From the NCBI GenBank assembly GCA_002336465.1, contig DDEP01000142.1, forward strand, positions 1 through 12,159: 12,159 bases of DNA, in the 5' to 3' direction. This stretch comes from Pedobacter sp. UBA1951. GTDB lineage: Bacteria; Bacteroidota; Bacteroidia; Sphingobacteriales; Sphingobacteriaceae. The notes beneath the pieces are model-generated. The model did no database searches. It was not told the origin of the DNA and saw nothing but the letters and a program-made list of their open reading frames with translations. A program made the position numbers and the translations under genes. Below, piece after piece: positions 1-7,276 of the stretch (the first letter of the stretch is position 1; each line of letters begins with the position of its first letter).

Positions 1-1513
1 TTCTCCTCACTTTTTTGTAGATATCGGTTAATGTGGCTTTATCAAACTTCATAACTAAGGTAACAGCTAGGAGTACTGTTCCAATAGCACAACAGTTTAG
101 GATAAACATAAACCAAGAGTTTACTGGAACCCAATTTAACTTTCTCCAGCCATAAGTAATCAATATTAGAACACTAAAACCGGCAAGACCTTTAATAATC
201 TTGACGAAAAAAAACCATCTGTTTTCTTGTAGGCAATATGCCGCATAGAATGGTGTAAAGGTTAAATGACTGAATACACCACTAATTAAGGCGGCTACCG
301 GAATGGCATATACCCCCAATGAACTGTGTATGCAAAGCACAATTACTAAAACAAAGTTTAAGATGGAAATAAAGATGCCCCAAAAGGATGCTATTTTAAG
401 CTTGTTGGTGATCACAAAAACATGGTAAACGGTTTCTATTGTTCCGTGTACAATAAAAGGCACCAGCGTGATAATAGAGAGCATATGGAGGGCATGTGCA
501 TCCTGAGTAGGTAGCCACAACCTGAAAAATGCATCGCCATAAACAAAGAATATGGATAAAGGCAATAATACCACCACAAAAATTGCTTTAAATGACAGGT
601 CTAAGTTCTGCTTTAACTTATTCATGTCATTTTGGGCATAGGCCTTGAGCATTTCGGGCAAAAAGATGGGTACAATAATGCCTAGCAAAATATAAATGGC
701 ATTAGGAATAAACTTGGTTAGCGATAAGAAACCCATGCCTGAGGCTTTGAAAAAATGATTGGCTATAAGCAGATCAAGCTGTGTATTGATTACATTCGAC
801 ATGGCCATAACCGAGTTCCATATGCCTGAACCTACAATTACAGACAGTGCGCTACGAGAGAAAAAAGACCAACTGATATGTACTTCTGGAAGAAGCTTTT
901 TGGTAATTCTGTAATTGGCATAAAATACATAAATGGCAGTTACAAAGGTTACCACACCTAAAAAATATATCCTTGGGGTAAAAAAGTAGAACAATAAAAT
1001 GATTGCCCCCAATTTTAATACATTAGATATAATATTGATGACAGCCAGTTTATCAAACCGGTTTAGGGCAAAAGCTGTTACCGAAAAGACAGCTGAGGAA
1101 ACATTGATAACTAGGCTTAACAAGATAAAGACAAAGAGCAGCCGAACATCATAAAGCAGCCCGCCCGGAATATCTAATATCTTATCAATGAAAATACAGA
1201 AGAGCGCACTGACCAGTACAAATACAAATGAGATCAGTAGGTTGCCAAATAATACTGAGTTGAAATAGGTATTTACTTCTTTGATGTCTTTTTTCTCGAG
1301 ACTGATGGTAATGTACCTGCTCGACATAGAGTTTAACGCAGTGGTAATGATACCCGCGTACATGACAAAGTTGTTGGATAAAGGATAGAAACCATAAGCT
1401 TCTTTACCCAGATGTTCTACAATATATGGTGTTAAAAAGAAAGAAATACCAACTCCCGAAAGTGCACTAAAGAAATTGGAGACCAGATTAATTATAAAAC
1501 GTCTTTTATCCAT
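1..1513 (-). CDS. Wzx-type polysaccharide flippase, MOP superfamily (3' end cut by window edge)
   Basis: Predicted inner-membrane flippase that moves undecaprenyl-linked repeat units to the periplasmic face. I translated it by hand from the ATG at 1513-1511; the frame stays open for 504 codons to the left edge, so the C-terminus is missing, probably only a few residues since the family is around 480-520 aa. It is hydrophobic throughout, with many membrane segments. The N-terminus (MDKRRFIINLVSNFFSALSG, then TPYIVEHLGKEAYG near residues 28-41) is typical of PST/Wzx transporters: a first helix followed by a loop with a conserved Gly-Tyr-Gly-like turn. It is divergent from the plus-strand glycosyltransferase at 1630 and separated from the main operon by that gene, so it needs its own promoter. 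No Shine-Dalgarno motif precedes the ATG. The family call is firm; the substrate is unknown. A MurJ or MATE drug exporter is much less likely in this setting. Confidence 0.88.
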   Translation of the reverse strand, partial: MDKRRFIINLVSNFFSALSGVGISFFLTPYIVEHLGKEAYGFYPLSNNFVMYAGIITTALNSMSSRYITISLEKKDIKEVNTYFNSVLFGNLLISFVFVLVSALFCIFIDKILDIPGGLLYDVRLLFVFILLSLVINVSSAVFSVTAFALNRFDKLAVINIISNVLKLGAIILLFYFFTPRIYFLGVVTFVTAIYVFYANYRITKKLLPEVHISWSFFSRSALSVIVGSGIWNSVMAMSNVINTQLDLLIANHFFKASGMGFLSLTKFIPNAIYILLGIIVPIFLPEMLKAYAQNDMNKLKQNLDLSFKAIFVVVLLPLSIFFVYGDAFFRLWLPTQDAHALHMLSIITLVPFIVHGTIETVYHVFVITNKLKIASFWGIFISILNFVLVIVLCIHSSLGVYAIPVAALISGVFSHLTFTPFYAAYCLQENRWFFFVKIIKGLAGFSVLILITYGWRKLNWVPVNSWFMFILNCCAIGTVLLAVTLVMKFDKATLTDIYKKVRR

Positions 1514-1629
1514 ATGTAAACAGTTGTACTAAAGTAATCGTTTTATCCGACTACTTGAACGGATTGTTATAATTTATCTTTATTTTGGCTGTGATTAAAC
1601 TGTTTTGATTTCAGTAAATAGATTTTAGA
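1514..1629. promoter_or_regulatory. Divergent intergenic region between flippase and plus-strand glycosyltransferase
   Basis: This 116-bp AT-rich gap separates two divergent genes, so promoters for both should lie here. On the plus strand, TTG at 1555-1557 followed 17 bp later by TATCTTTA (1575-1582) weakly resembles the Bacteroidota promoter pattern (TTTG near -33, TAnnTTTG near -7), about 50 bp before the TTG start codon. I could not pick a convincing promoter for the minus-strand flippase. No stable hairpin or repeat is apparent. Confidence 0.35.
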
Positions 1630-2379
1630 TTGGAACCTCTTGTATCAATTATTACCCCTTGTTATAACTCGGCAGATTTTATAACAGCAACGATTAACTC
1701 AGTGCTTGAACAAAGCTATCAGAACTGGGAGTTGATTGTTGTTGATGATAAATCCAAAGACAATACCTGCGAACTGATTGAGGCTTTTTCACATCAAGAG
1801 CCTAAAATTAGGTTAATTAAGTTGGAAAAAAACGGTGGTGTGGCTAACGCCCGTAATGTTGGTATGGAAGCGGCTAATGGTAAGTATATTGCCTTTTTAG
1901 ATAGTGATGATATTTGGTTAAAAGAGAAATTGAGAGAGCAGGTAGTTTATATGGAAGAAAAATCTTTACCCATGTCATTCTTTGCCTATAATAGAATAAA
2001 TGAAGAAGGCGATATTATTTCCAAGAAAATAGAGGTTCCGGCTATTGTAGATTATGATAAACTCTTGTGGCACAATGTAATCATTTTTTCCACTTCTATG
2101 GTGCTGAGAAATGCAATCGGTAATTTGAAATTTAAAAAAGCGGGGCATGAAGATTGGATATTCTGGCTCGACCTGTTTAAGCAATGTGGCAATGGCTATG
2201 GCATCAATAAATCTATGGTTTTATATAGAATCAGAAAAGGATCCGTATCAGCCAATAAGTTAAAAGCGGCAGGTAATACTTGGAAGATATTAAGAGAAAG
2301 CGAAAAAATAGGTTTGATAAGATCGATGTATCTATTCAGTAAATACGCTGTAGCAACAGTATGGAAAAGGCTGAAATAA
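1630..2379 (+). CDS. Family 2 glycosyltransferase (GT-A fold, WcaA-like)
   Basis: Predicted cytoplasmic or membrane-associated transferase adding one sugar to the lipid-linked repeat unit. It is 249 aa, a normal length for a compact GT2 enzyme. Visible motifs: the N-terminal strand PLVSIITPCYN (3-13), VVDD (37-40) for nucleotide binding, NGGVANARN (68-76), the metal-binding DxD in FLDSDD (89-94), and HEDW (173-176) carrying the likely catalytic acid pair. There is no clear transmembrane segment, but the C-terminus (about 228-249) is hydrophobic and basic and may dock on the membrane. The start is TTG at 1630: an in-frame stop lies at 1615-1617, the conserved first strand begins two codons after the TTG, and the next ATG (residue 79) would delete the fold. 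It is the only plus-strand gene here; its stop lies 3 bp from the stop of the opposing operon. Donor and acceptor sugars cannot be told. Confidence 0.9.
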   Translation: MEPLVSIITPCYNSADFITATINSVLEQSYQNWELIVVDDKSKDNTCELIEAFSHQEPKIRLIKLEKNGGVANARNVGMEAANGKYIAFLDSDDIWLKEKLREQVVYMEEKSLPMSFFAYNRINEEGDIISKKIEVPAIVDYDKLLWHNVIIFSTSMVLRNAIGNLKFKKAGHEDWIFWLDLFKQCGNGYGINKSMVLYRIRKGSVSANKLKAAGNTWKILRESEKIGLIRSMYLFSKYAVATVWKRLK

Positions 2380-2382
2380 GAA

Positions 2383-3300
2383 CTAATCTTTAATTGCAAA
2401 ACCAAGGTCTTTACTGTTCTTTTGATGGGTATAATTCCAGAACAATCCTTTAAAAACCCATTTAGCTAAATCGGGCTGTTTGCTGAGCAAGAGTTTTAAA
2501 ATGGCTTTTGGGCAGGCTACCAGCGTATAATAAATAGCAAATAATACTGTATTTAACCATCCTGTATTTTTTCTGATAAATAGCATCCGGTTGCGGGTGT
2601 TGAAATAGGTTTTTACTGGACTTGCTTTACCTACGCTCATCGATTCTTTATGATAAACGAAAGTCTTTCCTGTGAACCAGATTTGCTTACCTATGCGTTT
2701 AAACTTCTCGCACCAATCTAATTCTTCATAGTACAGAAAATAATTTTCATCCATTAAGCCCGCATTTTGCAAATCTGTTTTTCGGCACATTACAGCGGCA
2801 CCATGGCAAAACCCAGTTTGGTAAGATATATTGTTGTACTGCCCTGTATTTTTATCAAATTGTCCAATACATGCATTGCGACCTGTTAAATAGTTAAGAG
2901 GAGTATAGCCCGCGTATTGAATAATGTCTGGCTGATCATAGTATAACAATAAAGGAGATAAGAGACCAATATCATCATTAGATTCCATCTCCGCTATCAT
3001 GGTTTCTATGCATCCTTCAGGAATTTCGGTATCATTGTTAAGCAGAAAAAGATAATCGCCTTTGGCCTGTTTAATCCCTAAATTGTTTCCTCCTGCAAAA
3101 CCAAGATTCTTTTTTGATTGGATGTATTTGATGTTTTGGAAATGAGGTTGAAAGATCAGCTCCATATTTTTAACGGCACCATTATCTACAATAACTACCT
3201 CAACCTGATTAGGAGAATAAGATTTCGCTATCGATTTTAGTAAATCTATAGTAATATCTGGTTGATAATAGTTAACGGTAATGATAGAGGTTTTTGCCAT
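2383..3300 (-). CDS. Family 2 glycosyltransferase, rhamnosyltransferase-like (COG1216 type)
   Basis: Predicted glycosyltransferase acting on the inner face of the inner membrane during repeat-unit assembly. It is 305 aa. Motifs in order: SIITVNYYQPD (5-15), VIVDNG (36-41), KNLGFAGGNN (64-73), the DxD-equivalent LLNNDTE (86-92), YEELDWCEK (191-199) with the acidic catalytic cluster, then YH (216-217) and the conserved TRNRMLF (235-241) before a hydrophobic C-terminal stretch (about 249-272). The NLGFAGGNN and NNDTE signatures are typical of the RfbF/WbbL-like rhamnosyltransferase group, though members use other sugars too, so the donor is uncertain. It is the last gene of the minus-strand operon, 25 bp after the GT4-type gene, a gap that contains a perfect 14-bp palindrome. 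The ATG at 3300 fits the conserved first strand. No terminator can lie between it and the convergent gene, since only 3 bp separate the two stop codons. Confidence 0.9.
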   Translation of the reverse strand: MAKTSIITVNYYQPDITIDLLKSIAKSYSPNQVEVVIVDNGAVKNMELIFQPHFQNIKYIQSKKNLGFAGGNNLGIKQAKGDYLFLLNNDTEIPEGCIETMIAEMESNDDIGLLSPLLLYYDQPDIIQYAGYTPLNYLTGRNACIGQFDKNTGQYNNISYQTGFCHGAAVMCRKTDLQNAGLMDENYFLYYEELDWCEKFKRIGKQIWFTGKTFVYHKESMSVGKASPVKTYFNTRNRMLFIRKNTGWLNTVLFAIYYTLVACPKAILKLLLSKQPDLAKWVFKGLFWNYTHQKNSKDLGFAIKD

Positions 3301-3308
3301 CCGCTTCT

Positions 3309-3322
3309 AAAATAGCTATTTT
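3309..3322. repeat. Perfect 14-bp palindrome in the operon gap
   Basis: AAAATAGCTATTTT is identical to its reverse complement. It fills most of the 25-bp gap between the GT4 stop and the start of the last operon gene, ending 8 bp before that ATG. In RNA it could form only a weak five-pair hairpin with an AGCT loop; in DNA it could be a dimer-binding site. In an AT-rich genome, chance is a real alternative. Confidence 0.5.
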
Positions 3323-3325
3323 GAA

Positions 3326-4537
3326 TTATACACCTTTGTTCTTTTCTACTAGCTGGATAGCTTTGTAGATTTCTTCCGCATTTTTTTCCCAAGTGTGGGT
3401 TTGGGCAAAAGCAATACGTTCTTGTTCCAATTTACTATTGTTTTCCGCTAAGGCTTTTTCAGCCAATACAACATAGTCTTCTTTGTTTTCAGCAATATAA
3501 ACATAATCCTTAAAAATACTGATGGCTTCTGTTTTTGTCGCTAAAGTGGGTTTACCCATAGCTAAGTACTCATCTATTTTACGAGGATAGTTGCCAATAG
3601 TTAAGGGGTTAACTACCTGGGGATTCAGGCAGATATCAAAACCCTTAATATAAGAAGGTAGAGTTTCAGGCTTTTGTGGGCCTAGAAAATGTACATTGGC
3701 TAGCTGGTGAAGCCTACTTTTTGCAAAAAGGTCATCTTCGGGGCCTACCAAAACAATATTCCAATCGGGTTTTTGCTCAGCTAGATGCAAAAGAATGTTT
3801 TCGTCAAGTCTTACAGAGAGTAGGGCGCCTACATAACCTAATATAGGCTTTTTAATGGTAAATAGTGCATCAGGAATTTTAAGACTATCGTCGTTTTTGA
3901 ACATTTCCAGATCACATCCTTGCCCAACGTAAAAAGAATTGGGATTATATTGTTTGCAATAATTGGCTAAATAAACCGAGTTGGCCACACAAAGGTCGCT
4001 CTTCTCTATCAATTTGGGTTCAAGGTATTTGCCATGTTTACCCCAGTAAGCGGTAGCGAGTAAATTATCTCTTGAATAGTATATGCTCAAATTGGGTTTT
4101 AGGAGCTCTTTTGAGTGGTAGCTTCTAAACATATCGCTGTCATTAAACAAGATGAAATTCTTAAAACCTAGTTGGGATATCGCTTTTTTTACAGACTGGC
4201 TAAATCGCTTATTATTAATTTTATTGAAAAACCTGAATATTGAAGTCCATTTGATCCAGTTAATGGACTCGATAATCACATCAGGATAAAAAGTCCATAA
4301 ATTTGGAGCTACCTCTTCTAATCCGTTTTGCTGGCCTTCAATAACACGTACACGTTTTTTTACGCTTTCGGTATGGCGTTGCTGAAATTTTGTTCTACGG
4401 TCTAAAGGTGCATTGATGTACAATACCCGATTATGTTTACTAAACTCTAAAGCCAAATCCTTGCAGTTGCTACCAATAGGAGTATCCCAAGGCTGTTGGC
4501 CAACTACAACTATATCTCTATTTTCAATAATCGGCAT
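3326..4537 (-). CDS. GT4-like (GT-B fold) glycosyltransferase, TuaH-like
   Basis: Predicted cytoplasmic glycosyltransferase that extends the repeat unit. It is 403 aa, the usual length for a two-domain GT-B enzyme. The N-terminal acceptor domain (about 1-215) starts with VVVGQQPWDTPIGSN (10-24), where a glycine-rich loop follows the first strand. The C-terminal donor domain opens with LGYVGALLSVRLDEN (233-247), then IVLVGPED (261-268), VHFLGPQ (282-288) and YPRKIDEYLAMGKPTLAT (317-334). The last takes the place of the E-x7-E nucleotide-sugar motif, with D322 and E323 as candidates. The PRKIDEYLA form is familiar from teichuronic-acid and exopolysaccharide transferases of the TuaH type. No membrane segment is obvious. 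It lies 4 bp after the 32-residue ORF and 25 bp before the next glycosyltransferase, so it is co-transcribed with both. Sugar specificity is not readable. Confidence 0.88.
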   Translation of the reverse strand: MPIIENRDIVVVGQQPWDTPIGSNCKDLALEFSKHNRVLYINAPLDRRTKFQQRHTESVKKRVRVIEGQQNGLEEVAPNLWTFYPDVIIESINWIKWTSIFRFFNKINNKRFSQSVKKAISQLGFKNFILFNDSDMFRSYHSKELLKPNLSIYYSRDNLLATAYWGKHGKYLEPKLIEKSDLCVANSVYLANYCKQYNPNSFYVGQGCDLEMFKNDDSLKIPDALFTIKKPILGYVGALLSVRLDENILLHLAEQKPDWNIVLVGPEDDLFAKSRLHQLANVHFLGPQKPETLPSYIKGFDICLNPQVVNPLTIGNYPRKIDEYLAMGKPTLATKTEAISIFKDYVYIAENKEDYVVLAEKALAENNSKLEQERIAFAQTHTWEKNAEEIYKAIQLVEKNKGV

Positions 4538-4541
4538 GATT

Positions 4542-4640
4542 TTATAGTTTGTTCTTTACCTTTTTATAAGCATTTAAGCCACTTATAAATCCTATTATGC
4601 CAAAAATCAAACCCGGAATAATTAACAGTTCTAAAGGCAT
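4542..4640 (-). CDS. Small single-pass membrane peptide, 32 aa (hypothetical)
   Basis: I do not recognise this peptide. The frame runs from ATG at 4640-4638 to TAA at 4544-4542. It begins MPLELL, has one strongly hydrophobic Gly/Ile-rich stretch (about residues 4-23, containing IPGLIFGIIGF), and ends in a lysine-rich tail, NAYKKVKNKL. The positive-inside rule places the C-terminus in the cytoplasm. Spacing is the main evidence: its ATG follows the TGA of the upstream glycosyltransferase after a single base (TGA-T-ATG), and its TAA is 4 bp before the next ATG, so it exactly fills the gap between two operon genes. Such placement is typical of translationally coupled genes and unlike random intergenic sequence. 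A role as a small subunit or membrane anchor for one of the flanking glycosyltransferases is a guess. Being short, it may not be translated at all. Confidence 0.6.
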   Translation of the reverse strand: MPLELLIIPGLIFGIIGFISGLNAYKKVKNKL

Positions 4641-4641
4641 A

Positions 4642-5835
4642 TCAATTCTTATCAATAGGTTTATTGCTATGTGGTGTTACCATAAAAGATTTTTTAGCTT
4701 TGCCAATGCTAAATAGCGCTATTACCATGCCCAACATAGCCTTGGGGATCTGTAATATGGCAATATACAATCTCTTATCTGAATAAAATCTCTTAGGAAC
4801 GGCAATTAATAAAGTTAAGCAAAGGCAGATAAATAAACCAGCCCAAAATAGTACAGAGGGACCAAACGGATTAAAGAAGGATTGTAAGACCATAATAAAG
4901 AGTAACCCTAACAATAGCATTCTTGGTACCAAAAAGGTTTGAAATGTTTTATTGAAAAACTCTATATTTCCTTTGAATAACTCCACAAATCCTTCAAAAG
5001 CATATTTCTTGAGAAATTCTACTTGTGAGGCAATCCAGCGAGTGCGTTGCTTGGTAAATACTTTGGCATTCTCTACCTTTTCATCATATACATATACATC
5101 GTTCAGGTAAGCCACATGAACATTGTCTTTTGCGATCATAAAATCGAGCTGCTTATCTTCTCCAACCGTTTCGCCAATATTGTTTAATAAATTACGAAAA
5201 TATTCAAATTCAAAGGCCATTCCCGAACCAATTAGCGCAGGAGAAAGACCTAAAACAGCCTGACCTTTTCGGTAAATATGATTGTTCACTTCCTCATTAC
5301 AGGCATCTAAAAAAGCAAAGCTACTATCCATATTTTTTGCTGTACGGTGAGCTTGAACTACTCTTTTTCCTTGCTCAAAAGCATTATTAATATAGTTTAA
5401 GCAATTTTCACTCATTACATTGTCCACATCCAATACTACGGCAACATCAAAACCTTGGCCTTCTAACTGGTTCATCGCAAATTGCAGGGCTTTTCCCTTT
5501 GTACTCTTTTCGAAAAAAACCTCAATTGTTTTTGCACCAAGTTCCTTTAAGGTATGCAGTGTTTCGGGTTGCAAGCCATCGGCAATGACAATTACCTGAA
5601 AAGCTCCGTTATATGAATGCTTCAATGCCGCTTTTACACTTTCTACAATCACTACATTTTCTTGGTAAGTTGGAAACAAGACGGCTGTTTTCCGATACTG
5701 ATTTGCGGTTATTTTTGATTTAGGTAGTGCAAATAGTCCTACCAATGCAAAAAAGGCTAAATAACAACAGTTAAGCAGGAGATATACGCCTAATAACCAA
5801 AATAAAAAGTTTAAAACGCTATACATCACTTCCAT
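4642..5835 (-). CDS. Membrane-embedded family 2 glycosyltransferase (cellulose/hyaluronan-synthase-like)
   Basis: Predicted integral-membrane GT2 enzyme of 397 aa. An N-terminal hydrophobic segment (about 5-37) precedes the catalytic domain: VLFPTYQEN (52-60), IADG (84-87), the DxD motif VLDVDN (134-139), GSGMAF (203-208), GED (225-227) with the likely catalytic Asp, and QRTRW (263-267), the Q-x-x-R-W signature of processive synthases. Three C-terminal membrane segments follow (about 302-320, 326-346, 358-378). This architecture matches cellulose-, chitin- and hyaluronan-synthase-like enzymes, but non-processive relatives share it, and it is shorter than BcsA and has no PilZ domain. The preferred ATG at 5835 overlaps the Wzy-like gene by 17 bp; a second ATG at 5826 (MYSV) follows a GGAAG sequence and is a real alternative that cuts the overlap to 8 bp. 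The substrate is unknown. Confidence 0.88.
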   Translation of the reverse strand: MEVMYSVLNFLFWLLGVYLLLNCCYLAFFALVGLFALPKSKITANQYRKTAVLFPTYQENVVIVESVKAALKHSYNGAFQVIVIADGLQPETLHTLKELGAKTIEVFFEKSTKGKALQFAMNQLEGQGFDVAVVLDVDNVMSENCLNYINNAFEQGKRVVQAHRTAKNMDSSFAFLDACNEEVNNHIYRKGQAVLGLSPALIGSGMAFEFEYFRNLLNNIGETVGEDKQLDFMIAKDNVHVAYLNDVYVYDEKVENAKVFTKQRTRWIASQVEFLKKYAFEGFVELFKGNIEFFNKTFQTFLVPRMLLLGLLFIMVLQSFFNPFGPSVLFWAGLFICLCLTLLIAVPKRFYSDKRLYIAILQIPKAMLGMVIALFSIGKAKKSFMVTPHSNKPIDKN

Positions 5836-7276
5836 TGTTCTTTATTTCTTGGGATTGCCGGTCTAACATAGGAGCAATAAATACAAACGACCATGACATG
5901 AACATAATTACAGAGGAAGGCATCCCGTTCATTATCTCGTTGCCGTAGCTACAAATAAAACAGCCTACCGTGCCAGAGGTAAGTGCAATCATTTTAACTT
6001 TGAGCCGAGGGTCTTTCAGTTTCCATACAATACCGCTGCATTTACCTATAATATAGGCATTAATAGAAAACCAGATGAGCAAGCCAACAATACCATACAT
6101 TACCCAAACTTTAACCCAATAACTATCAGGTTGTACATTGGCTATAGGTTTATCGGCATTGTAGGTAGTGCCATTCATACCACTCATACCCAAGCCCGCG
6201 CCAAAAGGCAGGTCTTTTAACATGAACTTTAATTTTTTCTGATTTTCGAGCCTTACGTTAAAAGAGGCATCTTTAGGATTTAAGGCACTGCGTAAACGTC
6301 TTACCTGAAAAATCTCATCGCCTATGTTGGTGTATTTAAGTACCCATAAGCCGCTAAGGGCAAAGGTTGCTCCAATGATTAATAACTTAAAATTCTTGCT
6401 TAAGAACAGTGCATAAAATAATCCCGATACTAAGGCAAATAAAGCACCTCTTGTTCCTGATATACCCATCCCATATAAAAACAGCAATGCTGCTATAGCA
6501 AGAAAGACCTTTTTCATGAACCCAAAAGGCCCCGAAGCAAGTACCAATGCAATAACAGCCATAATAGCCTGCGATGCACCGAACTGTCCGGCATCTGAAT
6601 ACATAGAAAATACTCTTAATTTTCCTTCGAGAATATGTGTATAATCGTTACCGGCGTTTAACCATTGCTGTTCTCCATTGGTTACACCTAAATAAAGCTG
6701 TTTTACACCATATAGCGTAGCTATTGCAGAAAAAAAGAGAATAAATAAGATAAAATGATTAAGGTCTTTTCTTTTGTTGAATAATAAGAAAGCGAGAGGG
6801 GCAACAAGCAGCCAGCTTAGGGCGGTAAACCTGAACTCGTTAAACCAACCTATTAAGCTGCCCCCGGCGGGATTAAAAATCTCTAGGAAACTGATAAAAA
6901 ACCAAATCAATGAAAGTATAACATGTTCATTTTTTAAGTTTTTCCAATTAAAGCGATTCTTGTTAACCAAGATACTGCACCATGTAAGTATTAAAATCCC
7001 ATCTAAGGCAATCCCAACCGGAATACTGAGAAAAGATTTAGAAACGAAACCTAAAATAAAAGAGTAACCAAGATATACCCAAAATGCAACTCTAGGTTCT
7101 TTAAACAAGCTAATGATAAATGTGCCTACAGCTGCCATGGCCATTATTGCCAAAGGCCCTAAAAAACCATATTGATAGATTGAGCCAGCCATCAAGATAG
7201 AAAGGCTCATCGCGATTAAGAAGAATAATATTTTTTTGTTGTTGTCAGTGATATACATGCGCAACTTTTTAAGCAT
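5819..7276 (-). CDS. O-antigen polymerase/ligase-like membrane protein (Wzy_C family)
   Basis: Predicted polytopic inner-membrane protein of 485 aa that probably polymerises flipped repeat units on the periplasmic side. It is hydrophobic throughout, with about 10-12 membrane segments. A central SGTRGAL (273-279) within a hydrophobic pair of helices, and a downstream loop with LPFGAGLG (356-363) and DSYWVKVWVMYGIVGL (384-399), correspond to the conserved regions of the O-antigen ligase/Wzy_C family. Between them lies a long periplasmic loop (about 316-385). Wzy polymerases and WaaL ligases cannot be told apart by sequence alone; being the only candidate in a cluster with a flippase and co-polymerase makes polymerase the better guess. 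Its ATG overlaps the co-polymerase stop by 8 bp (ATGCTTAA), which indicates translational coupling and supports this start over the internal Met7. Its 3' end overlaps the next glycosyltransferase. Confidence 0.85.
   Translation of the reverse strand: MLKKLRMYITDNNKKILFFLIAMSLSILMAGSIYQYGFLGPLAIMAMAAVGTFIISLFKEPRVAFWVYLGYSFILGFVSKSFLSIPVGIALDGILILTWCSILVNKNRFNWKNLKNEHVILSLIWFFISFLEIFNPAGGSLIGWFNEFRFTALSWLLVAPLAFLLFNKRKDLNHFILFILFFSAIATLYGVKQLYLGVTNGEQQWLNAGNDYTHILEGKLRVFSMYSDAGQFGASQAIMAVIALVLASGPFGFMKKVFLAIAALLFLYGMGISGTRGALFALVSGLFYALFLSKNFKLLIIGATFALSGLWVLKYTNIGDEIFQVRRLRSALNPKDASFNVRLENQKKLKFMLKDLPFGAGLGMSGMNGTTYNADKPIANVQPDSYWVKVWVMYGIVGLLIWFSINAYIIGKCSGIVWKLKDPRLKVKMIALTSGTVGCFICSYGNEIMNGMPSSVIMFMSWSFVFIAPMLDRQSQEIKNNGSDV

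Noticed and set aside
1975..2405. Two minus-strand ORFs of 69 codons opposite the plus-strand glycosyltransferase
   Set aside because: They lie antisense to a gene with full GT2 motifs, have no recognisable features, and the second also runs into the end of the opposing gene.
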